The position numbers and the translations under genes were made by a program. DNA of 64,000 nt from assembly GCA_002803225.1 (NCBI GenBank), contig NXFV01001493.1, positions 120,467 through 184,466 of the forward strand, given 5' to 3'. Source of the DNA: Gamarada debralockiae. Lineage: Eukaryota; Ascomycota; Leotiomycetes; Helotiales; Hyphodiscaceae. The first letter of the stretch is position 1. Every line of letters starts with the position of its first letter. Below the pieces are notes generated by a model that saw only the letters and a list, made by a program, of their open reading frames with translations, was not told the origin of the DNA and did not search any database. Positions 1 to 11,293 of this stretch are shown here, piece after piece.

Positions 1-1120
1 ACCATGGCCGGGGCGTCGCTTGATGTAGATTTCCCCAGTGTCGCCCGTCAACCCTTTGTCCATAACAACCGGCCTATAGGACTTCGCAGATCCATATCAT
101 GTAGATTGATAGATTCTAAAGCCTGGCGTATGCAAATTGCCTTCGGATAGGGAGAGATCGTGAAGTTCGAGGATGCTCGGGCTGGTGCTTCTACTTCTGT
201 TCTGGGGTAAGCATTGGCCTTTCCGACGTCGCGCATGAATTTTGAGACAGCTTACGCTCTGATAATGGCCTCCAGCTCCTTATAGTCATCCTTGGGGAAT
301 CACCGTCGACCTAGAGGTTAGGGCGCGCCGGTCTTCATGGCTGCTAGGCGTTCTTTGACACCAATTGCCCCATCGCTTGCCAACATCCCCAGGCTTGATG
401 CGACTGGGCGATTTCGATCCAGAACCTGCTTTTGAGAGTAGCTTCGATATTCAGACAATCGAACGATGCATGGTTAATTCCAAAGACAACACGGGCAATG
501 GACGCCTTGGACCTCCACACTTGGGAAGATGTAGTTTGGACGCTTGTAAAATTTCCATGGGTCAACGCTGTCCATGACAAGGCAGGCCAAGGACTCTGGC
601 ATAGATCAACTTCCCATTATATACCTCCAGACCTCCATCTGACGTTACTTCAAAATGATCCTATGGCACAATCGACCTTTACACGGATGATAAAAATGAT
701 TGTATTTATGATTATCTTCTAGATTCTATAGCTCGAAGTGTTACAAGGTCAAAATGCCAAGCCCATATGGGGTTTTCGACAGAAATTTTATATTGGAGTT
801 TGCGGGAGCATGCTTCCGATACAAAGGCAAGGCAAAATTGGTCATATCCATGCCACCCGTCGCATGATGAGATCCTAGAGAATTGGAAATGATGAGTCTG
901 ATGACGGCAATGAGGCTTTTGTACGAAGATGTGTGTCCTTGGAGTTTGGATGAAACTGGTTCTGGGATCCAATCGGAGATGATAGCGACTTGAACTTGAA
1001 AAGAGAACTTGAACCGTGCCGTACCTTGATGTGCATTGTAAACGCCACAAAGCTTGAATATATTGATTTCAGGATCGTTATTGGGAAAGTGGGACTGCTG
1101 AACACCAACCTGACCACATC
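1..1120. other. Left-edge region without a supportable gene
   Basis: Short open frames occur on both strands, but none exceeds about 127 codons, none continues through plausible splice sites, and none resembles a family I know. A polyA/AT-rich stretch lies near 690-720. It may be the 3' flank of the minus-strand gene that ends at 1121, or old decayed sequence. I see no repeat or RNA gene. Confidence 0.4.
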
Positions 1121-1867
1121 TCAATCAACAATCACTATGCTGTAAGCCCAGTCGTTTGGTGGATACTGAGAAACGCTATCACTCTCCCTCTCCCACCGCT
1201 TCACTAACTTTCCTTCTCTTCTTCCCAATTCTTCAATGTTCCTGCTTGCTTTGAAAATGGCCTCTTCGATGTCACTCTGAGGATATCCCTCCACCGTCAA
1301 ACTACGAAGGTGTTTCATTGCTGCCAATGGATGCCTTGAAACTCTCAGAGACATATCGTAGACGGCGGCGGGCGCATGTCGCTCTTCAAATAACGAGTAG
1401 ATTGGAGGGTCGTGGTTATCATCAATCCGCCTCGATCTCAGCAACCGAGGCTTCACGACGAAGTGGAATACTTCAAGGCCTTCAATCCCCTTGTGTCGGA
1501 AAACGTCTGCCAACCTGTATGACTGCGAGGAGAGCTCCCTATCTATGATAGATAGGAACTTTATATAAACGACATTGTCTCCAATATCGCGAAGGAAACG
1601 GATGCAACTTTCGACATCGAGGAACCGAGGTTTCGCATGCTTGTAGACAAGTGGTCGAGTTTCCTGATATAGCTGGCGATTTGTGATAGATAGATTATCG
1701 CCGCAATGGCAACTTCGCACTGAATTGCACCCAAGGCTGTGGAAAACATAGTCGTACATGTATTGTCGAAGCTCCAATGGGAGATTGAGAAGTGTAGGGC
1801 GAGGTTGTTCGATCGATCGAGATAACATATCCGACTCAATGTCCTCGATAATACCGCAGCTCTCCAT
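1121..1867 (-). CDS. LPLELR-motif fungal protein (F-box/2EXR-like), unknown function
   Basis: A single-exon frame of 248 residues starting MESCGII. Near residue 27 it carries LLNLPLELRQYMYDYVF, the short N-terminal helix motif (LPxELRxxIY) seen in many fungal proteins annotated as F-box-like or 2EXR domain proteins. A run typical of these proteins follows: a small Cys/His patch (SCHCGDN), then 'SITNRQLYQETRPLVY', which matches the usual 'LLxVcrqiy.Ea.p.lY' segment. The rest is a solenoid-like region without catalytic motifs. Such proteins are generally expanded in Pezizomycotina and mostly uncharacterised. No substrate or partner can be inferred. The family resemblance is clear; the function is unknown. 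Confidence 0.72.
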   Translation of the reverse strand: MESCGIIEDIESDMLSRSIEQPRPTLLNLPLELRQYMYDYVFHSLGCNSVRSCHCGDNLSITNRQLYQETRPLVYKHAKPRFLDVESCIRFLRDIGDNVVYIKFLSIIDRELSSQSYRLADVFRHKGIEGLEVFHFVVKPRLLRSRRIDDNHDPPIYSLFEERHAPAAVYDMSLRVSRHPLAAMKHLRSLTVEGYPQSDIEEAIFKASRNIEELGRREGKLVKRWERESDSVSQYPPNDWAYSIVIVD

Positions 1868-2197
1868 CTTGTTTCGTCTTTAGGTTCGTAGGATACCTAG
1901 AGAAGGGTTAACTAAGGTGTATTGAGGCTGGGATTCAGGGAACATCTAACATATCTGAGCTGCATCACATATTTTCAGTTCAGCAGACGCAATTCAGAGC
2001 TATTGTCAGTCGCGTACAGAATGGAATGACAGTTGCACTGTTGATGCGTGGATTGAGCTGGGCAATGTGATGCCTCGACTTAAAGGCATTTATTAGGCGA
2101 GGCTGAAATGAGCCAATGTCCGAAGCTTTTTCTGCAAGGCTGACATCGTTTGCCTTTGCGTTCTCACGGCGAAGACAATCATCCCTCAAAATTGCCC
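1868..2197. other. Divergent intergenic region
   Basis: About 330 bp separate the divergent starts at 1867 (minus) and 2198 (plus), so it should hold both promoters. I see no clear TATA box and no coding sequence. Confidence 0.4.
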
Positions 2198-3662
2198 ATG
2201 GACAGAACCCCAATCAAGATACCCGGCAAAAACACGCGCGATTCAAGCAAAGCTGCTATTGCGGCAAGGAAGGCGCTGGTATGTTCTCTTCCTTCCACGA
2301 CCTACGAGGAGTTGTTGACTTGAAATCCAGAACAGACCTCGGGGGCGACCTCTCAAATTGACGTCCTTGACCGAAATATCACAAACCTCAACTGCTCCCG
2401 CCGAGTCAGGGAAGAATTCCAAGAAGCGATCACTAAAGAATATCAAGTCGAGACGCAAGATGTCAAATCTTGAGAAGCTCCCGACAGAGCTGTTGGTGGA
2501 AATTTTCCTCTACAGCATGAACATTGATCTGCCAAGATCCAGCCCGGTCATCGGTGGGAAGTTGACCAGTGAACTTGTTTACACCCGAACAATCATTGCA
2601 GCATTTGGGCCAACTTGGGACCAGGGTTATGGAAAGTACATCCCTCGACAACCAAACCATCTCCATTCTGACCATCCCCGTTATGACTATCCTCTGAGTG
2701 GATTCATTCCTGAGATGGTTCCTCAAGAGCGTGGTTTCGGCGATGGAGCATTACAAGTCAGTGTTGCGGATTAAGTCCTCCATTGGACGTTCAATTTTCT
2801 GACTAAAAACCAGTCCGCTATTCTACGATGCCGTTGGGCTTCATTATCTATCCTTCAGAAGAGTCAAGAAATTTGGGTTGACAGACACTGCAAAGAGAGG
2901 CCATTCAAACCTCTGCGTAAGCTATCACATCACCAATCTCCGAATGAAATTCTAGCTAATCTGAAACGATAGCTTTTGTCGTAAATCGCGATGTAGACTT
3001 GGAGAGAGAACTCCAAAAAGATAGACTTAAGAGCAAATTTACTCCTGCAACTTATTTCGAGGAAGACTTTGCTGCATTTTCAACTTATGTTCAGGGGCAG
3101 AATCCGGCTCCCGACGTGGCTCGTCATTGGACTACTTATGTCGACGTGGCGAATGGCTTAGAGATACCGCAAAGTCTTTTACTCGGTCCATGGAATGAAG
3201 AAACGACTAGATTCCTATACTGGCTGGTGAAAGGCGGAGCTCAATTCGACTGGTTGACCTCAACCAGTGGCGAGGTACGTCGAATTCAATCATGATGCAG
3301 ATGCTTATCTTCTGACATCGACCCAGGCCGCAATGATAGGATTTAGAACCGCCGTGGTTGATGGAGACTTACGTGTGATCAATCTGCTATTCTGGGCCGG
3401 ACTTTGGGAGAGAGTGGATGTTGAAATGCTGGTTTGGGTACTCCACAACGCTGGTAGCAGTGGTAGGAAGAGACACCTTATAGTCGTGGAAGTGCTGATC
3501 TTGTGGCTTGAGAAGCATGAGATGAATCTTCACGAGCAGTCTTTGATGGAAAAGGCCTTGGAAGACTTTAAGGAGCAGCCTATAGGAGAGTGGGAGCAGG
3601 AAACGATTGATTTTGTTCAAGCTGTACTCTTGGGGGAATTCGGCGTTGACGATGGCATTTAG
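2198..3662 (+). CDS. AT-hook plus F-box-like protein, five exons
   Basis: Exons 2198-2278, 2331-2756, 2814-2916, 2973-3274 and 3327-3662 join in frame to 415 residues; all four introns are 52-57 nt with GT...AG ends. The second exon opens with NRPRGRPLK, a good AT-hook core (RGRP flanked by basic residues). A Lys/Arg-rich patch and then the F-box-like LPTELLVEIFLYSMNIDLP follow. Fungal proteins of this type usually continue with a 'K(L/V)...VY...FGPTWD' segment, also seen here (TIIAAFGPTWDQGY). F-box proteins recruit substrates to SCF ubiquitin ligases, but this subfamily is untested and may be only structural. The AT-hook suggests nuclear DNA contact (inference). Without the small first exon the protein could start at the ATG at 2460, which would lose the AT-hook. 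Confidence 0.72.
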
Positions 3663-3916
3663 GAGCAGAGTTTTCTGTAGAGAAGCTTAGATGGCTAAGG
3701 ATTTTATGAAAAGCTTAAGATCAATGGAAATAAAACGAATGACTGCCAACTCTTTGTTTGGGATTCAAATTTGATGAGACATTTTCGTCATGTGATCGGC
3801 CTCCAACTTCGACCTCCAGCTGGAAAATATCTCAAGTCTGAACTCCATGCCCAACATCGTCTCCACGAAGCGGTAGTAGCCATCACTTTACGATCGCAAT
3901 AGCTCTTCTAGCTGCT

Positions 3917-5732
3917 ATGCGGTCCGCTCTGCATACTCCTCCGCCATCATCAACTCTCCTCAAATTCCTAAAGTCGCAGTCCGAAGGGATCTGCTTTTTC
4001 TGTCCCAACCCCCGACCCGGCTTCATATTCGACCATGCAGCACCTCGGGGCCCTCTACTACGATCCCAGGTATTAAAAGCTCCTTCAAAACCATCTGCGA
4101 GGTGTTTGTCGACGACTACTGCGCGCCGCGCAACAGTTGAGGCCGGATTCGTGAACCTCGATTTTCTCTGGCCCCGAGCAGCCAACAAGTTACTGCAGCC
4201 CAAATCGCCTCAATGTCGATCTATAGCTCGAATAAAGAAGCTTTCGTTTGAGAACTTCTTACCAGCCCATCGAGCAGCTTCTACAGGGTGGCACGATTGG
4301 CGTGAACGAGTGTTGGGGCGGAAGAAGAAAGGACATAAGCCCTTAGAACCAGACGACTTACCTGATACCTTCTACCCAAGAGAAGATGGGGGCGACTTCA
4401 TGTTTAGTCTTGGACGACACATATCTGCGAAAGCAGCTGCCCAGCATTCAAAGCTACGATGCACGGAATTAGATGAGAATGGGAATGTGGTTCTGGCCAG
4501 TGGGGAGTTCAAGAAGAGCGAGCTTATTGCAAAGGTACAACATCACGGGCGCCAATTCTAGGATTTCCATTCTAATTCATCTATGATAGTACGGTCTTCT
4601 GCCTCGCGATCTCCGAAAGATCGACTCCAGTCTCCTCCCCCATATCCTAGTCCGCCCTTCCTCAATCCTAATCAACCTCCTCCACCTACGAGTCCTAATA
4701 AAAGCAAACCGTGTACTCATATTCGACGCCTATGGCTCTACGGATTCCTACAATCAGTCCGCATTCATATACGATTTAGAAAATAAACTGCGTCAGAAGC
4801 AAAACTCAGCTGCCGCTGGGGGGCTGCCGTACGAGTTCCGAGCCTTGGAATCTGTTCTGATTTCGGTGGTATCCAGTCTTGAGAAGGAGTTTGAAGGGGT
4901 GAGAGAACCTGTTGTGAAAGTGCTGAGAGAATTAGAAGAAGACATTGACAGGGACAAGCTTCGCCAGCTGCTCATTTACTCGAAGAAACTAGGAACGTTT
5001 GAGCAGAAGGCGAAGCTAGTTCGTGATGCCATCGATGAGATCCTAGAAGCAGATGATGACCTGGCTGCTATGTACTTGACGGAGAAAAATCACGATATCA
5101 TGCGAGGAGAAGATGACCACACGGAAATCGAAATGCTGCTGGAATCGTACCATAAGCTTTGCGATGAAATTGTCCAGGAATCTGGGAATCTCGTGTCCAA
5201 TATCCGTAACACGGAAGAGATGTATAAGCCCAATCCATTGTTCATTCTGTTACTCATTTACTGACGTCTGGACAGTGTCAAAGCTATTCTTGACGCCAAT
5301 CGCAACTCCCTCATGCTCCTCGACCTCAAGTTTTCTATCGGAACCCTAGGAATCGGCTCTGGAGCATTCGTAGCCGCGCTTTACGGTATGAACTTGAAAA
5401 ACTTCATCGAAGAATCAGATTACGGTTTCTGGGGCGTCACGGGCTGGTGTGCGGTTTTCTCAGCTATGGTCTGCACGTACGGCTTGTCCAAATTAAGAAA
5501 AGTACAGCGAGTCAGCATGTGGGGCGAATCAGGGCGGAGAGGGCCAAACTGGAGGAATATAGAAAGTGCTATGAAGAGTGAACTCGATAAAGGACGAAAC
5601 GAAAGGATGGAACGATATCGCAGGTTGAAAGATGAGAGATTTAGTGCGCTAGAGGAGGTAAGGGGTAATGCTATGAAGCACAGGCAAGAGCTGGCTATGA
5701 TGGCTGCGGCGCATGCGAAGAGGAAGAAGTGA
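3917..5732 (+). CDS. mrs2: Mitochondrial inner-membrane Mg2+ channel Mrs2/Lpe10
   Basis: Exons 3917-4534, 4590-5221 and 5276-5732 give 568 residues. Mrs2 belongs to the CorA family and forms the channel that moves Mg2+ into the mitochondrial matrix. The diagnostic GMN triplet (in YGMNLKNF, about residues 454-456) directly follows the first membrane segment (about 436-453). The second segment ([15 protein letters not shown]) follows, with a basic C-terminal tail. Upstream are the long acidic helical region and the conserved [20 protein letters not shown] stretch, which is split by the second intron. The first ~110 residues are rich in Arg/Ser/Pro with few acids, as expected of a matrix-targeting presequence. 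Length is normal for a filamentous-fungal Mrs2. Whether it is the Mrs2 or the Lpe10 paralogue cannot be told here. Confidence 0.95.
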
Positions 5733-6470
5733 TTGTGTAATGTATCACGACTTGGAGTTTGGTTGCATGGGCAAGGCGTTTTAGCAGTGTGAAATGGGGG
5801 GCTTGGGCATTTGGAGCGACAGGTAGATGGCTGAAGTGTAGATTCCCACAAACTTCTCTCTGTTCTTCATACAAGCATTCTACTTTCCATATTCATAATC
5901 CTACGTGGCAGCCTCTCAGAAATGAACAGAAGCTCCTCTCGAGTGAGAGAAAACATAACGTACAAGAGCAGTCAACGATGCCCCCGGAGGTTCCACTTTC
6001 ATCCAGCCACTTGGCTTCAATAAAGACGGCTTTCCAGTCTGAAAAGGGTTGGATAGCACTCGGCGAGGTATTCTTGCATCAAATGAGGGGCAGAGTTGTG
6101 AAATAGAAAGATGTTGATGACTTCGCAGAACGGAGGCACTTCTAGTCTTTCAGCTCGATGATTATCTACTTCTGATTTGAGGCTTTCTACGCTATCTAGC
6201 ATGATCCAGAGCCCGCATTGACTCAAAATTGTGCCTCGTGCAGGAAAGGAGAACTTTCTAGAATATCGTGAGATTCTGGATGCCCCTTCGTCTCTTCTTG
6301 AGGGGAGAGGCTACCGTCTATGAGGCAAGTCGATGATGTAGACCCAACTACCGACGCCAGCACAGCTCAGCCACGATCCGCAGCTAGGAAAGGAGAGCTT
6401 TCCGGCGGCTTCCACCTCCTGAGCTGAATCGGTTGACTGGCATCTCCTAGTTCGATCAATGCTGTACAAG
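5733..6470. other. Intergenic region between convergent genes
   Basis: The region lies between the 3' ends of the plus-strand mrs2 gene and the minus-strand zinc-finger gene, so it should hold both terminators. The short frames here, for example 5978-6106, have no recognisable content. Confidence 0.5.
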
Positions 6471-9400
6471 TTAATATTCCTGAGTTGAACTTCCTCCTAG
6501 AACTTTCGTGACCAGCGCCTCCAGCCTTTGCATATTATCCTCCATCCTTTTCATAGCCTGATCTCTGACAGCAGTGTCTGCTGGGGAACTGCTAGGACCG
6601 ATGGCAGCTGGGCTGTTCAAGGCGGACCCTAAAACCGGAGGTGATGTTGCACTCTGAAAGGCCGAGCTCTGATACAAGCCGTGGCGTTTAGATATGCTGG
6701 GAACTCCAGGAAGTGGGGTGTATTGTTGATTTTCGGCCACGAACTCTTCAATTTCAAATAACTTTTTCAGATATACCGTGGAACTCTCGATGGGGACTCC
6801 CAGAGCATGTTGTAGCAAAAGGACATCTTGATGACTTGAAAGATCGGCCGGCTCGATTGCAGAATAATCCGTTGCCAATGGGTCATAAGCCCCGGAACTA
6901 GCGATGAAGAGATTGATAGCAAGGTGGAGGAACTGTTTAGATGCCGAAACCGCCGATTGAACGAATAAGTTGTGGCTGGGTGAAATAATGCTATCGCTGC
7001 TAAGCTTGAGTAAAACCCTTCGGACGGCGGCTTGGATACCAAAGCTATAGAAAGTGGAAAGCCACCAGTCTGCCGAGCTCTTGAGATTTTCTTTTTTGAA
7101 AAAGACACGAGACAGTTCTTCCAGATAGAGTGTCAAATTCAAATCCAGATTCGAGATGCATTGGAAATTGCAAAGATCACTACTACAGGACCGGTGAGAA
7201 GTTGCTCGGAGGTAGCCGTTGTCTTTGACACGCAGGGCCTCGAGGCAGCTACGAAGGCAGATGAGTGATTGTGCAATCAACCGATCCTAAAACAGTTGGT
7301 CAGTCAAAACTCTGGAGAGCTATAGTACTTCTTACACTTTCAAGCTTCGCTTGATAGATCGCAGCACACTGCAATAAGGTGATGAGACTGTCTAGTGGTC
7401 TGTTATCGAGGACGTCGAGGATGTTACACGCCGATGATCGATCGTGGAATTCCCAAGTGATAGCCAGGATGCACTCGTTAAGGGGAACAAGTGGAGGCGG
7501 GAAAGGTTCTAGTGCGTTTATGATTGAATATGGCGAATCATGAACCTCTGCGGGTAGTAACTGGCCAACTGAAAGACAGGATGGTGACTCATTATTTTCC
7601 ACCTTTTTGATGCAGTGACTACTGATAGTAGTCGTTAAAAGTATCTTCTCACGTCTCTCAACAACCTGTTGTAGACAATTGTTCGCAAGCTCCCATGGTA
7701 GAGTTTCCTCAGGACTTTCCAAATCCCAAAGACCCGCTGGAAGTAGGCATTGACGCGGGCATAGCTTGATTGGAGGCATTTGTGCCTTGAGATCGCCACG
7801 TTTACATCCAACTACTTCCCACTTCGACCTGGTATTTCCTCTGGGACAGAGATCGCAGGGCGATTCAGCGCTGCACTATCACGAGTTAACATAATGTTTC
7901 GTAATAGGCCAGGTTGAACTTACGCTCTTCCTCAAGAATTTGCATCTCCAGCACGCACCAATTTTTTTAACTGCATTCATGGCTGCTTTGGCGAGGTTAT
8001 CCAGAGGTCCTTGCCGGCCTGATGTACCCGAAGCCTGACTCCCAGAGTTAACCGACTTTGAGTCGAAGACGATCTCTTGATATCCCGAGCTCGCCCGACT
8101 GTGAGCGCTTGATCTGCGTCTGGGCATGCTCTTGAACCCGTTTCCCCCCCCTTCACTATGAATGCTGCTCACAGAACCCGATCTGCTAGCAGGTGACTTG
8201 GGGCTGGAACCCCAAGTCTCCGAAATGTTAGATGCAGAATTACGGCGCGAGGCATCGCTTGTTGGCATGCTGGCTGTAAGTTTTGCACTATTTCTGCGTG
8301 ATGAAGGTCTGAATCTCTCCCCTGGAGTGCGCTGCATGGATCTTATGTCCGTCGCTGCTGAGGAGTCGGGTGGAAGGGTTTCGTTGACATGGGCCGTCAG
8401 AACATGATATTGGAGATTATCCAAGCCGCTGAACATTCGGCCACAGTGGCACTTGAAAGGGCGTTCACCAGTATGTTTTCTGCATCAGTCAGTGTCATTT
8501 CGAGTACAGCCCTGCGCAGCTGCGCAGGCAGGGAGGTGTGCGGACAAAATCAGACATCGGATTCAAGGATATACAAAAATCTAACCTGATATGTCTTTCG
8601 AGATGTTCAATCCTATTGAAGCGGAGTTTACAAGGTGGATATTCAGTGCAGCAAAATATACGGACATTCAAGCCATCTTCCGGATCATCCATATCTATAT
8701 CCAAGTCAAGACCGCTGTGGCCTTTGGGTGGTGCTGAGCAGGATATGCCGTCCAAAGGGCCGGGAGGCGCTTGGTGCAGACTTTGGACTTTAGGTACATA
8801 CGAGTCAACGCTTGGAAGATAATTTAGGTCTACCGATAAGTTCATCTGAGGCTGAGAGCTGCTTTGAGTTGAATCCACCGCAGGAGAAGAGAGCTCCCGA
8901 GATTGTCCCCATTGTTCAACGGCGGCAGTCTCACGTGGAAGACCACCTGTCGGGAAAATCGGATTTTGATCCTGAATTTCAGCTGCGGCAAATGAAGCAT
9001 CGAAATCCTCAGCGAAACAATTGGGCTCTAAGCTCCATCTTTTAGATAATTCTAGGCACACTATAGGGGACTCTGGAGCGGCGAATGATGTGTTGGACAA
9101 GGGTCTAGGTTGGTAAAAAGAGGCCGATGATTCTGCATTTGTAGTATCGTTAACGTAACGGTGCGATACGCCCAAGTCATTCGTAAAGGAGCCGTAGTTA
9201 TCATCAAGATGTCAAAAATCGAGGAATTCAAAACCCTCAGTCCCGAAATCCACCGATATGTCAGGAACAGTTGGTCGGCTGATTCGCACGACTGAGGGTC
9301 TGAGAGAATACTCATACTCTAGATCCAGCTTATGGGCGAGTGACTGGAGAGTTCTTTGGAGGGAATTCTCCGGATTGCGCCACGATATATCATCTCGGGA

Positions 9401-9632
9401 GGCATCGTTCTTGAATAGAAGAAGCAGAGAGTATAAGTCAAGATTGGACTCATCGTTCATATCTAAGAGAATTAGTACGATAAAACACATAACATAGAGC
9501 AACGATTGTGGACCCACCAACTCCAGGAGGATTGTTTGATGACGCCATCCTGGAATCAGACCTGGAAACTGATGAACAGCCTAAGGCCCCAAAAAGCTCA
9601 ATCCTGCCAGTATCGTCGACGTCAAGCCTCAT
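6471..9632 (-). CDS. Transcription factor with C2H2 fingers and a Zn2Cys6-like cluster
   Basis: Minus-strand exons, 5' to 3': 9632-9518, 9462-9235, 9132-8586, 8479-7924, 7875-7336 and 7286-6471, about 933 residues. A pair of C2H2 fingers (first CTEYPPCKLRFNRIEHLERH, then HTGERPFKC...H) is split by a 106-nt intron. A Ser/Arg-rich linker follows. Then comes ACWRCKFLRKSC, continuing after a 48-nt intron as SAESPCDLCPRG...GCKRGD. That spacing, C-x2-C-x6-C-x5-C-x2-C-x13-C, is a Zn2Cys6-like cluster with a long last loop. The C-terminal half is helical and ends in a short coiled coil. I recognise this as a fungal double-zinc-module family without a known target. One part is uncertain: reading straight through, a TGA lies at 9214-9212. 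I place it in a 102-nt intron (9133-9234) with a weak GTTTTG donor. The true start may be the ATG at 9548. Confidence 0.75.
8511..8528. repeat. Perfect 18-bp palindrome inside the zinc-finger intron
   Basis: CCTGCGCAGCTGCGCAGG equals its own reverse complement. It lies in the 106-nt intron (8480-8585) that interrupts the C2H2 pair. In RNA it would form a GC-rich hairpin or dimer; in DNA it could bind a homodimeric regulator. Confidence 0.8.
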
Positions 9633-9803
9633 GCCCTCATCCGTGAGCTAAAACTTCAGAGGCCACGCGAACGTCGCGAAGTTCCGTGGTCAGGTTAGTT
9701 GTGCCTGGAAGTTCATTCTTGGGAGTCAATGCACTTTCAATTGTATTCTGATGATAGTAGAATGCCATGACACTGTTTGAACTTGGACACCGATACGCGT
9801 AAG

Positions 9804-10022
9804 CGATGAGGCTGTACTAAGTCGGTCCTCCATTTTTGGCAGGTGGCGCCGTCTGCTCTGCTCTAGCTCAAAATGTGGCCTTGAAAATAGGGATATAGCC
9901 ACCAGACTGATTCTCGTAAGGCATCACTACCTAAATCACCTCGAAACTTCTCCAGATACCGCAATGCTAAGCCCAGCTAGGAGACCGATATCGAGGGGCC
10001 TGACCCGAACTGACAACAACTT
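9804..10022 (+). repeat. Dispersed repeat, copy 1
   Basis: About 219 bp that recur at 21480-21717 in the same orientation. Shared exact blocks include CCATTTTTGGCAGGTGG, GCATCACTACCTAAATCACC and the block holding GCTAAGCCCAGCTAGGAGAC, ending in TGACAACAACTT. Many differences are transitions; copy 2 carries a short insertion near 21540 and copy 1 one near 10000. I find no terminal inverted repeat, polyA tail or open frame common to both copies. It could be an old SINE, solo LTR or MITE remnant. Confidence 0.85.
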
Positions 10023-10199
10023 GCAGGGCTCCTTCCACGCTAACAGAGTAATCAGGGTCAGTTCGGTACCTCGGTGACGAAGTGAGGCCACAAGTGCTTA
10101 TCCTCATCCGGTCATCTTCAGAAAACACTCGAATAAGAAAACCCTTCTGGAAGCCTTCAAGTGAATCGAGTCTTTGCTTGACCGGAAGACATTTGAACA

Positions 10200-11293
10200 A
10201 TGGGCGATAAGTCCAATGATCCTGCTGCGGCAGGCTCGCCACCACTTATCACCAAGAAGACATCTTTCAAAGAAGCGATCACACTACACCCAATTCCTGG
10301 AAACGCCAATGAATCCAGTGGCTACATTCCTAAGCATTGGTGTAATTTAAATGCTCTGTATGCATCTACTCTCCAATTCAATCGTTCAGTCACTGACAGA
10401 TGCACCAGCAACGCACACGGCGGCTTCTACACCTCTCTCATCCAAGCCGCCGCAAGCGAGTACATTGCACTCGCCCATGCACGCCTCTCACAACCAGATA
10501 CCATCAACCTCAACACCCATTTTCTGCTCGCCGTCCCGCCGGTAGAAGTGAAGCTTGTAGTCAAGGAATTGAAAGTCGGCAAGCGCCTCTCGACAATTGA
10601 AATCTTGCTGCAGTCGCCATCTCCCAGTGGCAGCGAGGAATGGGAAACCAAAAACAGCAGCCATTGTCACGCAAGGTAATCTCTCGACTGAGAAAGGCGT
10701 TACGGGGACAGTGATTGAGAGTAAGAGTGCAAACAGGGAGATTCCGAAAAGAGATGACTGTATACCCTGGACACAAAACTTGTGGTCCCTTCTCTCGGTT
10801 ACATTTAAAACCCACTACCTCCTACCTCCCGGCGCTATGGACGCCTCACGCCGTGATCCCTTCGGCGAATGGGCGCGCGAAGGCTGGGTGAGAGGAGATG
10901 ACAGAACGGCATTTAATTCCCTCTATCTCGGCGGGCTTGCAGACCCGTGGCTAGGCTTGAGTGGGCTTTGAAGATGATGAGGAGAATGCGATGGCGCAGT
11001 TTAAGATTTATTTATTCCCGACTGTGAGTATGAATATAGAGGTGAAGGAAAGCATGGAGGCGGAGGAGTGGGTGTGGTTAAGGGTGAGGAGTAATGGGGT
11101 GGTGAGGGGGAGGTGGAGTCAGGATATTTGGGTTTGCAGGGGGGGTGGAGAGGTGCTGGCTGAGAGCAGGAATACGGGGTTGTTATTCGAGGTACCCAAG
11201 GCTGGTAAAGGAGGTAGGACAGCGAGGGAGGGAAGTTGTGATGAAGATGAGATGAAAATAGTGTGTGAAGACTATAGACAAGACCAGAAGTAG
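10200..11293 (+). pseudogene. Thioesterase-like (acyl-CoA thioesterase family) gene with frame breaks
   Basis: Starts MGDKSNDPAA. The middle reads ASEYIALAHARL, then VKLVVKELKVGKRLSTIEI, then in the next frame TAAIVTQGNLSTEKGVT, and finally in the third frame FPTVSMNIEVK...WVWLRVRSN. Together these are the N- and C-terminal hot-dog halves of fungal thioesterase-like proteins (PF13622 type), which hydrolyse acyl-CoA esters. An ordinary intron (about 10345-10393, ending TTCAG) fits near the start. Two later changes of frame, near 10600-10640 and 10940-10970, have no canonical intron of normal size; only a 34-nt GT-AG gap would bridge the first. I therefore call it a probable pseudogene. Two sequencing errors, or unusual introns, are the alternative. 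The dispersed repeat lies 180 bp upstream. Confidence 0.55.
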
